From the NCBI GenBank assembly GCA_900315345.1, contig OMYP01000011.1:81119-145118 (forward strand): a DNA stretch of 64,000 nt, read 5' to 3'. A model generated the notes under the pieces. It was not told where the DNA came from and searched no databases. It saw only the letters and a program-made list of their open reading frames with translations. This document shows positions 50,301 to 59,853 of the stretch, one piece after another (the first letter of the stretch is position 1; each line of letters starts with the position of its first letter). Origin of the DNA: an uncultured Selenomonadales bacterium (GTDB lineage: Bacteria > Bacillota > Negativicutes > Acidaminococcales > Acidaminococcaceae). Position numbers and translations under genes: made by a program.

Positions 50301-51512
50301 CTAAAACATTTTAAGACCTGCCCTCACCCTGTCGATCATGTCCCGCACATACTCCGGTGTAATGCAGCGGGTGCATTCAAACTCCTGATCGGTGCCGCGA
50401 TGGCATGGGCAGGCGGCGAAGTCGTCGTATTTATGCTCGTAACGCTGGTCGTTGGCACAGCTGTGACAGGTGTGGAACTGCTGCACCCGGTAGGGCGTGT
50501 GGAACTCCGTTCCCGGCGCGGTGAAACCCACGATCATCACCACGGGGACGCCTGCGCCCCAGGCCAGCCAGGAAAGGCCGCTGGCCAGACCCACAAAGAA
50601 TGCCGCCCCGGAAATCAGATCTACCCGCTCCTGCAGGGAACGGTCCCCGGTGAAATCCTCCGCCCCGTAGGGGATGGCGTTGCCGAAAACTCCGTTTACC
50701 GTCACCCGCTCCCGGTCCACACAGAGGACCCGGTAGCCAAGTTCCTTCAAATAGGCAACCGTATCCATCCAGCCCCGGGCGTTGTTCCAGTATTTGCACT
50801 GGGCCGTGGCCTGGGTGGCGATACACACATACGGCTCTTTGGGACGGATCTCCACAGCCTCCGCCGAGGGCAGAAGCCGCGGTCGCCGTTCCGCCGGTTC
50901 CAGGCCCAGCAGATACGCCCCGTGGGCCTGCAGGCCCATCACCCGCCAGTCCACCGGCTGCAGGTTCCGGTCGTCCCAGGGGGCGAACAGCCCCACGTAA
51001 TAGGTTGCATATAAATCGGATGGTCGCGGGTCCTCCGGGGTCAGAAAGTGAATGTCCGGATACCCCGCCTGCAAAATTTCGCAATAGCGCTTATCCGTCA
51101 GCACATAAAGCTCGCAGCCGTGCTTTTCCCGGAAAGCCTCCGCGCAGGGGAACCAGGCCAGCATGTCCCCCAGGGCCGCCCCGGCAAATTTCAGCAGCAC
51201 CTTCTTGCCTTTGGCGTCGTAGTCGTGGGCAAACAGGAGGGTTTCCTCCGGCCGGGTTGCATAGACTTCCAGACGGAAATTCACAAAATACCGCTTCGTG
51301 CTGGTGGCCATTACGCCGGAAGCCTTTGCGTCGTACACCGTCAGATGACTGTCACGGTCGATGAACCGCACCCGGTAATCCCCTTCCGGCACTGACACCC
51401 TGAGGCCGTTATTAAAATCGTACCGCAGACCCGGCACATCCGTTTCCTGGGTGGGCGCGGCAGGCGGGTCGAACACCATATAAGGTTCTTTTCCCACGGC
51501 GTTATTTTCCAT
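50301..51512 (-). CDS. autotransporter O-heptosyltransferase, BAHT/TibC family
   Basis: Cytosolic enzyme that adds heptose from ADP-heptose to Ser residues of an AIDA-type autotransporter passenger before export. 403 residues. The N-terminal beta domain (RYDFNNGLRVSVPEGDYRVR) and GT-B catalytic domain with FAGAALGDMLAWFPCAEAFR and IATQATAQCKYWNNARGW are typical. The C terminus has the family's iron-finger cysteines at 349, 352, 368 and 380, here with further cysteines at 370 and 383. Its start overlaps the paralogue at 51502 by 11 bases. Divergent to the methyltransferase and adhesin genes, whose passenger repeats are the likely substrate. Confidence 0.88.
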   Translation of the reverse strand: MENNAVGKEPYMVFDPPAAPTQETDVPGLRYDFNNGLRVSVPEGDYRVRFIDRDSHLTVYDAKASGVMATSTKRYFVNFRLEVYATRPEETLLFAHDYDAKGKKVLLKFAGAALGDMLAWFPCAEAFREKHGCELYVLTDKRYCEILQAGYPDIHFLTPEDPRPSDLYATYYVGLFAPWDDRNLQPVDWRVMGLQAHGAYLLGLEPAERRPRLLPSAEAVEIRPKEPYVCIATQATAQCKYWNNARGWMDTVAYLKELGYRVLCVDRERVTVNGVFGNAIPYGAEDFTGDRSLQERVDLISGAAFFVGLASGLSWLAWGAGVPVVMIVGFTAPGTEFHTPYRVQQFHTCHSCANDQRYEHKYDDFAACPCHRGTDQEFECTRCITPEYVRDMIDRVRAGLKMF

Positions 51513-52728
51513 TTGCTTTTCTCCTTCTTACCTTTCCCTGTTCCGGATGCAGGCCGTAGTCCGCCATCAGCCGCTGCACGGTCTGGCAGACCTGCCCCGA
51601 GCTGATGAAGCGGGTGCACTCGAACTCCCGGTCCGTTCCCGCGTGGCGGGGGCACCAGCCGAAGTCCGCGTGGACGAATTCCTCGCTGCTGTCCGTCCAG
51701 CAGCCGTTGCACACGTGAAAATTGATGACCCGGTAGGGGGTAAAAAACTCATTATATGGCAGGGTAAATCCGGAAATCATGATCACCGGCGTGCCCGCGC
51801 CCCAGGCCAGCCAGGACAGCCCGCTGGACAAACCGATGAAGAAATCCGCATGGCCCAGATAATCCACCCGCTCCTGCAGGGGCCGGGCTCCCGTGAAATC
51901 CTCAGCGCCGTAGGGGATAGTGTGCCAGTGCCGCCCGTAGCCGTGGCATTTCTCCTTATCAATACACAGCACCCGGTAGCCCAATGCCTTCAGATAATCC
52001 ACCGTCTCGATCCAGCCCCGGGGGTTGTTCCAGTATTTGGCCTGGCTGGTAGCCTGGGTTGCAATGCAGACATACGGCTCTTTTACTGGCCGTTTTTTTG
52101 ACGGCGTCAGCACAGGCCGCCGTTCCACCACGTCCAGCCCCAGAATATAAGGTATGTTGAGCTGCAGCCCGGTCACGCGGAAATCCACCGGCTGGTGGAA
52201 ACGGTCGTCCGCCGGAAAGAAGATGCCCATATAATAGGTGGCATAGCAGTCCGGCGGTGTCGTGCCGGGTTCGATAAACCGGATCCGGGGGTAAGCGGAA
52301 GCAAAAAGGCCGGCAATCTCCGGACTCATGGAGCAATAAACATTGCACCGGTGCTTTTTGCGGAACTCCTCCGCGTAGGGGAACCAGGCCATGATGTCCC
52401 CCAGCGTCCCCACCGGGTAGCGGATATGCACGTTGCGTCCCGCCAGGTCCAGGTCGTGGACCAGCGCAGGGACGCCGTCCTTCCAGATTTCCACTCGGAA
52501 TTTGATGTAATATTTTTTCGTACTGGTGACCAGGGCGTTACGCCCCGCCGCATCGTACAGGATAGAGCTGGTATCCAGGTCCGTGAAACGGACCCGGTAC
52601 TCCCCGTCGTCGGGCAACAGTACCCTTGCCCCATAATTAAAATCCAGCTTCACGCCCGGCAGACCGCTGTCCAGCGTCACCGGCCCGGCGTCAAAGCTCA
52701 CGTATGCTTTTTTCTTTTCCTCCGGCAT
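51502..52728 (-). CDS. autotransporter O-heptosyltransferase, BAHT/TibC family, second copy
   Basis: A paralogue of the preceding gene, 408 residues, sharing the same order: N-terminal FNYGARVLLPDDGEYRVRFT, RYPVGTLGDIMAWFPYAEEF, IATQATSQAKYWNNPRGWIE and GLSSGLSWLAWGAGTPVIMI. The iron-finger cysteines are at 340, 343, 359 and 371, with the same spacing as in the first copy. The start follows GGAGGTTTCGTTT. First gene of a two-gene operon. Two paralogues for one adhesin suggest different target repeats, a heterodimer, or a second sugar; the sequence does not decide. Confidence 0.88.
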   Translation of the reverse strand: MPEEKKKAYVSFDAGPVTLDSGLPGVKLDFNYGARVLLPDDGEYRVRFTDLDTSSILYDAAGRNALVTSTKKYYIKFRVEIWKDGVPALVHDLDLAGRNVHIRYPVGTLGDIMAWFPYAEEFRKKHRCNVYCSMSPEIAGLFASAYPRIRFIEPGTTPPDCYATYYMGIFFPADDRFHQPVDFRVTGLQLNIPYILGLDVVERRPVLTPSKKRPVKEPYVCIATQATSQAKYWNNPRGWIETVDYLKALGYRVLCIDKEKCHGYGRHWHTIPYGAEDFTGARPLQERVDYLGHADFFIGLSSGLSWLAWGAGTPVIMISGFTLPYNEFFTPYRVINFHVCNGCWTDSSEEFVHADFGWCPRHAGTDREFECTRFISSGQVCQTVQRLMADYGLHPEQGKVRRRKANGK

Positions 52729-52896
52729 AAACGAAACCTCCGTTTCCTACTTACTAATTTAACGAAAACACCGGAAAAATGCAAGAGGGCGTTCCGGCCG
52801 GCGGTCAGTTATAAATGCTGACGACAGCATGGACACGGCCGGCAGTACAGCACCCGGGCACAGCTTGTATAATATGCAGGCTTTGTGTTATTTTTA

Positions 52897-52925
52897 TTGA
52901 TAAGCGACCGATTTTGCTATATAAT
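52897..52925 (+). promoter_or_regulatory. promoter of the methyltransferase-adhesin operon
   Basis: TTGATA (52897-52902), 17-bp spacer, TATAAT (52920-52925). Confidence 0.75.
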
Positions 52926-52996
52926 ATAGTGGGATAATGATAAAACATATATCATATATTTGGATATTTGGAGTATCATATACTTGGGGGGACCTT

Positions 52997-53806
52997 ATGT
53001 GGCCTGTTAATCTTTGCCATGATTTCCGCTACGGCAAAATCATGTACAACCAGCTGGATCAATTTATCGGGAAATTGTTACGGCTTTACGGGGAATACAG
53101 CCAGGGCGAAGCGGATATTTTCGAGCAAATCGTCAAGCCGGGCCATATCGTGGTTGAAGCAGGCGCCAATATCGGCTCCCATACAATCCATCTGGCACAG
53201 CTTGCAGGCGATCAGGGACAGGTTTGGGCGTTTGAGCCGCAACGGCTCGTCTTTCAGCTTCTTGCCGGAAACGTTGCGCTTAACAGCCTCACGAACGTCC
53301 ATTGCCTGCAGAAATGCCTCATCGGGAGCGGTAAGCGCACAATCCCGGTTCCCGTGCTTGATGTGAACCGGATTAACAACTGGGGCGGAGTGGAACTTGA
53401 ACACTCCGCTGAGGGAGAACCGGTGGAAGCCATCACCATTGATTCCCTTGACCTTCCGGGCTGCGATTTCCTGAAAATCGATGTGGAAGGCATGGAGCTT
53501 CAGGTCCTGCAGGGGGCAGAAGAAACGATCCGGAAGTATCAGCCGGTTATTTATGCCGAGGCGGACCGTGAAGATAAGAAAGACGCGCTGTTCGCGTACC
53601 TCCGTTCCCATGGCTACCGCCTGTACAGGCACGAGCCGCCCCTTTATAATCCGGACAATTATTTTCACAATCCAGAAAACGTATTTAAGGTAGATAAGAT
53701 ACTGGAAGACGGAAGAAAACTTGCCCTGCAGATTGTTTCCTATAACGTTCTCTGCAAACCAAAAAACGCTCCATTCAGGTTCGAAGGCTTCGAAGAAATC
53801 GAATGA
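52997..53806 (+). CDS. FkbM-family methyltransferase
   Basis: S-adenosylmethionine-dependent O-methyltransferase, 269 residues from ATG at 52997, which follows GGGGGGACCTT; the longer frame from 52937 has no site. SAM motif I is VEAGANIGSHTIHLAQLAGD, motif post-I is VWAFEPQRLVFQLL, and the FkbM signature FLKIDVEGMELQVLQGAEE lies near 170. FkbM enzymes usually methylate sugar hydroxyls. Next to two heptosyltransferases and their adhesin, methylation of the protein-bound heptose is a sensible guess, not a demonstrated role. It is followed after 83 bases by the adhesin gene. Confidence 0.85.
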   Translation: MWPVNLCHDFRYGKIMYNQLDQFIGKLLRLYGEYSQGEADIFEQIVKPGHIVVEAGANIGSHTIHLAQLAGDQGQVWAFEPQRLVFQLLAGNVALNSLTNVHCLQKCLIGSGKRTIPVPVLDVNRINNWGGVELEHSAEGEPVEAITIDSLDLPGCDFLKIDVEGMELQVLQGAEETIRKYQPVIYAEADREDKKDALFAYLRSHGYRLYRHEPPLYNPDNYFHNPENVFKVDKILEDGRKLALQIVSYNVLCKPKNAPFRFEGFEEIE

Positions 53807-53889
53807 TCAATGTGTAACCTGTCCTGTCCGGCGGCAGCGCCGTCCGGCGCGGCAGTCCGTAATGTTTTGAACAGAGGGGTAATATAATC

Positions 53890-56800
53890 ATGAGCCGGAA
53901 AAAGAAACTGCAGAAAAAAATAGCGGTAGCTGTATCGGTAGTGAACCTGCTGAACATGGGCGCGCCCCTGGTACTGCCCTATGTAAACGTGGCAGGCCGG
54001 GTGCCGGCCGCCGGTGGGCAGATTGTGCAATTTGCCGACACGGCCCAGTCTGTGCTTTATGGCACGGCGCACGCGGCGAACTATACCATTCCTCCTGATT
54101 CCACAGTTAATGTAATGAACGCCGACGACACGATGAACGTCAACAACGGCGGGACGGGCACGGTCACCACCATGAGCGGCGGCGTGCAGAACGTCCATAG
54201 CGGCGGCACGGGCATGGTCGTCACTATGAGCGGCGGCACACAAATCGTCAATAACGGCGGTACGGGCACAGTCACCACCATGAACGGTGGCGAGCAGATT
54301 GTCAGCAGTGGCGGCACAGGCACGGTCTCCTCCCTGCAAAACGGCGGCACACAAATTGTCTATAACGGCGGCATGGCCATAAGCACGACCATAGACAACG
54401 GCGGCACGCAATCCGTTCTGAGCGGCGGCACGGCGACGGACACGACCCTGAAAAATAAAGGCAAGCAGATTGTCAGCAGCGGTGGTGTGGCTTCCGGCGG
54501 CACGTTCAGCGGGGTGAATACCAACACTCGTGGCTATCAGGAGGTCTTTGAAGGCGGCACCGTTGTCGGCGCGATCTTTTCCGCGTATGGTAACCAAACC
54601 GTCACCGGCGGCATGGCGCGGGATACAACCGTCACCAGCGGAGGAATCCAGGCAATCACGAACAAAGGCGTTTCCCTGAATGCTGCAATTAAGTCAGGCG
54701 GCACGCAGAGTGCCACGGAAGGCGGTATCCTCGCAGGCACACAGACCATTGAGGCGGGTGCCTCTGCTTCGGGTGGCACACTCAAAGAAATTACTGTGGA
54801 AGGCAAAACCTTTAAAGGCGTGCAAAACGTAAATTCCGGCGGCACGGCGAATAATATCACTGTGACAGGCGGCGGCACGCAATTCGTTCTGAGCGGCGGC
54901 AGGGCAAACGGCGTCACTCTTGACGGAGGCACACTGTCCATGGCAGGCGGGGCCATAGCATCCGGCACGGTAGGGGGCCACGGTAAGGTTGTCTATGACG
55001 GTGGCAGCGGGCAGATCCCCCTTGGCGGAACCAATAACTTTTCTTCGTTTACAGTCTCCGGCGGCACGCTGGAAACACAAAACGGTTTTCAAATCAATAG
55101 CAGCGGCGGCATCACGGTGAATTCCGGCGGTACGTTAATCGCCGGGGGCGCCGTGACGGTCCAGACCAGCGGCAGTTCACTTACCGTCAGCGGCGGAGGA
55201 ACGTTTTCCGCAACGAATATCAGCGCGGAAAACGGCGGGGAGGTTTCCATGAGCGGCGGCGTTCTTCAGGCTGCCGGGGATATCACTATCCGTCATGCGC
55301 TGACGAATGCTTACGGCGACGTATGCGCAGGAGGGACCCTCACGGTGGGCGCCGGCGCAACGCATCCCACAGACAAAGAACTGAACCTTTCTGCAGGTAA
55401 AAATATCAACGCAGACGGACAGGTCGTAAGTGCAACTAATATTTCCGCCGGCGGCGCGATTGCAGCCGGGAGCATTACCGCAGCCAATGTTATCGCCGAC
55501 GGCAGTATCAGCGCAAGCGCCAACATCAGCGCGGACGCTATTTCTGCCGGGGACACTGTCTCTGCCGGTGGAAATCTTACGGCGGGAACGCTGGCTCTGT
55601 CGGCGGTTCCTGCCAGCGGGGCGGCCGTGTCCGCAGTTGGCGATGTCAATGTCACCGATCTTAACGTGAGCGACTTCAATCCGGCGCAGAATACAAACGG
55701 CTCCCTGATCAGCGCTGGAGGGACTGTTTCGGCAAAGACCGTGAATGGCAAGTCCCTGACAGCGGGCAGCACGGTAGATACGAATGTTAAACAGGCGCAG
55801 CCAAAAGCCGGCATCGATGCAACCTTTGACAGTCTTTCTGTTTCACTGGCGGCAGACCAGAAAACCCTGACCTACGATGCCCATAACACGTATAAAGACA
55901 TCGCGTTCAGCACTGTTACCTGGAATACGGGGTCCGCATATTATGATGCGGCGGCTTCGGACCGGTTTAACGATAACACGTCCATCAGCGCGGAAAAACT
56001 CAGTTTTACGTTTGCAGAGGAAAGCCAGAAGGCTTCCCTTGCCTCCGGCAGTACCATGACGCTGTTTGCCAACGCCACGGGCTTACCGGCGGGGATGGCC
56101 GTCAATTACGGTTCCGGCAAGACAAGCGTTGCGCAGGAAGTTAGTTACAGCGCACCTAACGGTGTGGCTCTGGGGGCTACTTTAACGGGTACGGTGGCCA
56201 CAGTAGCGGGGGCAGCTGTAACAAGCGAGACAACAACGAGTGAGGAAACGACGGGCACGATTAAATATACGGCCAGCAGCATGACCCTGGACAGTGTGGA
56301 ACTGGCAGGTTGGGACGGTGTTGCTTCTTCCGCGGTTCCAAGCGGCTGGACTGCGAAGAGCGGGACGGCGGTCACGGTTTATACGGACAATATGAACAAC
56401 CTGCCTGAGCTGGAAGCTGGCACATCAAGGGATATCCTGACCGCTTCGGCCGGTTATTTCTCGTCAGATAAGATTGAGGGCGCCAACAAATTCGGGAACG
56501 GCGACGCTTTCAACGAAAAACTGAACGGCGTTGCTGTTACGGGTCATAAGCTGGGCGGCATCAAAGATACAAACAACGGGGCTGCACTGACCTATTTTGC
56601 AATGAAGAAGAACGTGGAGAACATCACCCTTGGGGAAATGACCTTCACGGACGGCGGCACCGCCGCAACCCTGACCGGCGTTTATGACGCAACGGGCGCT
56701 ACGCTCAATGCGGACAGTCTGATATTCTCAAAAGACAGCCGCACCACCATGGAACCAGGCAACACCATGACGATTGTGGATGCGACGGGCGCGATTAAAA

Positions 56801-59800
56801 ACGCAAAGGGCGAATCGCTGAAAGCGTTAGACGCTGGTATTAAGACAAACTTTACCTACAATTTTACGGACGCAGTTGCGGATAAAGGCATTACCTTTAC
56901 CGGTACGCATACGGATACACTGAGCCTGGATGCTGCCAAAGCGAAACTGACTTACACCGTTGGCGTGAAAAACGTGGATACCTCTACCATGACCGGCGAA
57001 ATCGTGTGGAACAACGGTGACGCGCACTATAAAAACACGAAGTACAATTTCAGCGCGGATGCAGTCACCAGTTTAAAGGGCCTTACGTTTGCTGCGGTAA
57101 CCGCGGACCCCTGGGGCCAGTCTATGACACTGATCGGCGGCAACGTGGCGGGAACGGTTACCGGTGCGCCGGCATCTTTCGGTGTTTCTGTGGATCAGGC
57201 CAATACCACGCTGGCGGCGACAGCTTCCGGCTCTGCTTCCGTTGAAGACGGCAGCGTGAAGTATGCGGTGACCGGTGTAACCCTGGACAAGGTAACGGTG
57301 AAAGGTGCAGGCGGCACAGCGGACAAAGTGCCGGAACATTGGACACCGGCGAAGGACGAAAGCGGAAACGTTACGGCGACCATTGAGACGGACGGCATGA
57401 CCGTGCCCACGGTGGATCCCGAAAAACATATGGATATCCTCCAAAGCGATACGGACAATTTCTTTGCCGATGTGCAAATCAACGGGGCCAACGCATACAA
57501 GACGGCGGAGTTTACGGAAACAGACGGCGGTATTACCTTTACGGGTTCCCAGTCCAGAGGCGTAACGCTGAACACAGAGAAGAATCATATCATTTACGCC
57601 GTGGGAACGAAAAACGTAAGCACGGCTGCGCTGACCGGCGAAATCGTGTGGAACAACGGCGGCGTGTACTATAAAAATACGAAGTACAATTTCAGTGCGG
57701 ATTCAGTTACCAGTTTAAAAGACCTTACGTTTGCTGCGGTAACCGCTGACCCCTGGGGCCAGTCTATGACACTGATCGGCGGCAATGCGGCGGGAACGGT
57801 TACCGGCGCGCCGGAATCTTTCGGTGTTTCTGTTGACAAAACCAATACCACGCTGGCGGCGACAGCTTCCGGCTCTGCTTCTGTTGAAGACGGCAGCGTG
57901 AAGTATGCGGTGACCGGTGTAATCCTGGACAAGGTAACAGTGAAGGGCGCAGGCGGCACAGCGGACAAAGTGCCGGAACAGTGGACGCTGGCGAAGGACG
58001 GGAACGGAAACGTTACGGCGACCATTGAGACGGACGGCATGACCGTTCCCACGGTGGATCCCGGAAAACATATCGATATCCTCCAAAGCGATACGGATAA
58101 TTTCTTTTCCGGTGTGAAAATTAACGGCATCAACGCCTACAAGACTGAAGAGTTTACGGAACAGGATACGGCGCAAAGCGTGACGGTAGCAGGCGCCCAG
58201 GGCAAAGGCGTGACCCTGAATTCCGAAAAGAAGCATATCATATATGCTGTGAGCAAGAAAGATGTTAATACGGTTACGCTGGGCAGGGTAGACTTTGTAA
58301 AAGATACCACACTGCTGGACCGCAGCGGTACGGAGTATAATTATGCAACAGTAACGACTTTTGGCACAGACGGCTTTAACATTACCTATGCAGCACCGGA
58401 AACGGTAACTGCCGGTGATTCCATGACGCTGCTGAAGGCAAATGAAACGCTACAGGATATGGCAGCGGTTGAAAAGCAAAAACAGTATAAGGTTACCATG
58501 CAGTCAGGCGATTTGGCAATGTATACTGTTGACGCCATTCTTACCGGGAATCTGACTGCCAACAGCGGCAGGGTTGCCTTTACGGCAACAGTGAACCAGG
58601 CCACGAAACTTTCCTTTGAAAATGTGAACTGGCTTGACAGCGGCGCGCTGATTGACCACAAGACAACCCTGGCCAACGTTTCCTTTAACGGTGCGGTCGT
58701 GGACACGTCGAAGATTAATTTCATCAATAAACAGGGCCTGGAAGCCAATCAGCAGATGACTTTGGTTTCTGATTTCGGCGGCAAACCGGGCAAGATTACC
58801 GGCACTACATACAAGGTTGGCACGGCGTTCGAGGGCGAAGGCGCTGCAGAGATGTCCGGCGATGACCTGATTTTTAAAACAAAGACCGGGGCAGGCCATG
58901 TATCCGATGAGACCCACCATGCCGTGATGGCCGCAGAAGCCGGCATGGCACTGCTGGCAGCCGGCAGTGAGCATGTGGGTAACGTAATGAGCGGCATAGG
59001 CCTGAAGGACAATGCGGGTTCTGACGGTACATCCGTCGCAGCTTCCCTGGGCGGCGGCGCGTTCCATTACGAAACGGGCAGCCATGTAAACTCCCACACC
59101 TGGAACGCGGTGGTGGCAGCAGGCGCAAAAAAGGAACTGGAAAAAGGCACCTTGCAATACGGTCTTTTCGGGGAATACGGGAAGGGTAATTACACGCTGC
59201 ACAGCAAGGCAGGCCGCGGGGATGGCGATGCCCATTACGCGGGCGGCGGCCTGCTGGCCAAGTGGACGAACAAGCATAGCGTATATGCGGAAGCCAGCAT
59301 CCGTCAGGGCCGCATGAGCGATACCGCGTCCGATATCCTGCACGATGCGGCGGGCAACGGGTACGGATATAACGTGCACACCAACTACTTCGGAGTCCAC
59401 CTGGGCCTTGGCAAAGTGTTCTGGTATAATAGCGGACACAGCCTTGATGTATACGGAAAGTATTTCTACACGAAACGCAACGGAGTAAGCTTCGAAGCAG
59501 GTACCGACCATTACGATCTGGACAGCGTAGCCAGCAGCATTCTGCGGATTGGCGCCAGGTACGGAAGCATGGATAAGAAGTGGAACTGGTATGGCTGCCT
59601 GGCTTACGAGTACGAATTTGACGGTGAGGCCAATGGTACGGTAAACGACACGGCAATCCGTGCGGCCAACGTAAAAGGCGGCAGCGTCCGGGGTGAGATC
59701 GGCCTGCGTATAGACGCCACGACGGACAACCCCTGGAAGGCAGATATTGCTGTCTACGGATACGGCGGTAAACACCGGGGCTTCGGCGGTAACGTGACCG

Positions 59801-59817
59801 TGGCCTATACGTTCTGA
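53890..59817 (+). CDS. AIDA-type autotransporter adhesin
   Basis: A 1975-residue type Va-secreted surface protein. Residues 1-62 form a long signal region (basic start MSRKKKLQKKIAVAVSVV, end GTAHA). About 80-370 hold strand-loop-strand repeats of roughly 19 residues with GGT at the turn (SGGTQIVNNGGTGTVTTM), the known substrate for BAHT heptosyltransferases. About 400-640 continue with GG- and SAG-rich beta-helix rungs. About 640-1600 contain three copies of a large module, the last two almost identical (period 214 residues). The last 300 residues (from DETHHAVMAAEAGMALL) are the outer-membrane beta-barrel, ending in VAYTF with terminal Phe. ATG at 53890 follows GAGGGG. Probably adhesive, autoaggregating or biofilm-forming. 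Confidence 0.93.
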   Translation: MSRKKKLQKKIAVAVSVVNLLNMGAPLVLPYVNVAGRVPAAGGQIVQFADTAQSVLYGTAHAANYTIPPDSTVNVMNADDTMNVNNGGTGTVTTMSGGVQNVHSGGTGMVVTMSGGTQIVNNGGTGTVTTMNGGEQIVSSGGTGTVSSLQNGGTQIVYNGGMAISTTIDNGGTQSVLSGGTATDTTLKNKGKQIVSSGGVASGGTFSGVNTNTRGYQEVFEGGTVVGAIFSAYGNQTVTGGMARDTTVTSGGIQAITNKGVSLNAAIKSGGTQSATEGGILAGTQTIEAGASASGGTLKEITVEGKTFKGVQNVNSGGTANNITVTGGGTQFVLSGGRANGVTLDGGTLSMAGGAIASGTVGGHGKVVYDGGSGQIPLGGTNNFSSFTVSGGTLETQNGFQINSSGGITVNSGGTLIAGGAVTVQTSGSSLTVSGGGTFSATNISAENGGEVSMSGGVLQAAGDITIRHALTNAYGDVCAGGTLTVGAGATHPTDKELNLSAGKNINADGQVVSATNISAGGAIAAGSITAANVIADGSISASANISADAISAGDTVSAGGNLTAGTLALSAVPASGAAVSAVGDVNVTDLNVSDFNPAQNTNGSLISAGGTVSAKTVNGKSLTAGSTVDTNVKQAQPKAGIDATFDSLSVSLAADQKTLTYDAHNTYKDIAFSTVTWNTGSAYYDAAASDRFNDNTSISAEKLSFTFAEESQKASLASGSTMTLFANATGLPAGMAVNYGSGKTSVAQEVSYSAPNGVALGATLTGTVATVAGAAVTSETTTSEETTGTIKYTASSMTLDSVELAGWDGVASSAVPSGWTAKSGTAVTVYTDNMNNLPELEAGTSRDILTASAGYFSSDKIEGANKFGNGDAFNEKLNGVAVTGHKLGGIKDTNNGAALTYFAMKKNVENITLGEMTFTDGGTAATLTGVYDATGATLNADSLIFSKDSRTTMEPGNTMTIVDATGAIKNAKGESLKALDAGIKTNFTYNFTDAVADKGITFTGTHTDTLSLDAAKAKLTYTVGVKNVDTSTMTGEIVWNNGDAHYKNTKYNFSADAVTSLKGLTFAAVTADPWGQSMTLIGGNVAGTVTGAPASFGVSVDQANTTLAATASGSASVEDGSVKYAVTGVTLDKVTVKGAGGTADKVPEHWTPAKDESGNVTATIETDGMTVPTVDPEKHMDILQSDTDNFFADVQINGANAYKTAEFTETDGGITFTGSQSRGVTLNTEKNHIIYAVGTKNVSTAALTGEIVWNNGGVYYKNTKYNFSADSVTSLKDLTFAAVTADPWGQSMTLIGGNAAGTVTGAPESFGVSVDKTNTTLAATASGSASVEDGSVKYAVTGVILDKVTVKGAGGTADKVPEQWTLAKDGNGNVTATIETDGMTVPTVDPGKHIDILQSDTDNFFSGVKINGINAYKTEEFTEQDTAQSVTVAGAQGKGVTLNSEKKHIIYAVSKKDVNTVTLGRVDFVKDTTLLDRSGTEYNYATVTTFGTDGFNITYAAPETVTAGDSMTLLKANETLQDMAAVEKQKQYKVTMQSGDLAMYTVDAILTGNLTANSGRVAFTATVNQATKLSFENVNWLDSGALIDHKTTLANVSFNGAVVDTSKINFINKQGLEANQQMTLVSDFGGKPGKITGTTYKVGTAFEGEGAAEMSGDDLIFKTKTGAGHVSDETHHAVMAAEAGMALLAAGSEHVGNVMSGIGLKDNAGSDGTSVAASLGGGAFHYETGSHVNSHTWNAVVAAGAKKELEKGTLQYGLFGEYGKGNYTLHSKAGRGDGDAHYAGGGLLAKWTNKHSVYAEASIRQGRMSDTASDILHDAAGNGYGYNVHTNYFGVHLGLGKVFWYNSGHSLDVYGKYFYTKRNGVSFEAGTDHYDLDSVASSILRIGARYGSMDKKWNWYGCLAYEYEFDGEANGTVNDTAIRAANVKGGSVRGEIGLRIDATTDNPWKADIAVYGYGGKHRGFGGNVTVAYTF
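54140..54990 (+). repeat. AIDA-type 19-residue passenger repeats
   Basis: About 12-14 imperfect coding repeats of 57 bases with the pattern GGT-x-IV-x-x-GGT-x-x-x-TT. Serine-rich variants (IVSSGGT) offer the acceptor Ser/Thr. These match the strand-loop-strand O-heptosyltransferase target repeat. Confidence 0.8.
56930..58260 (+). repeat. 214-residue tandem duplication in the adhesin
   Basis: Two copies with a 642-base period, e.g. GACCGGCGAAATCGTGTGG at 56991 and 57633, nearly identical over most of their length. A third, diverged copy lies upstream (about 55850-56570). Confidence 0.9.
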
Positions 59818-59853
59818 TAATGAGTCGTTTAAAAGGAAAGGAAGTCATCCATT

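Noticed and set aside
58504..59775. Long minus-strand frames opposite the autotransporter
   Set aside because: The repetitive, strongly biased codons of the adhesin open the opposite frames; none has a ribosome site or known motif.
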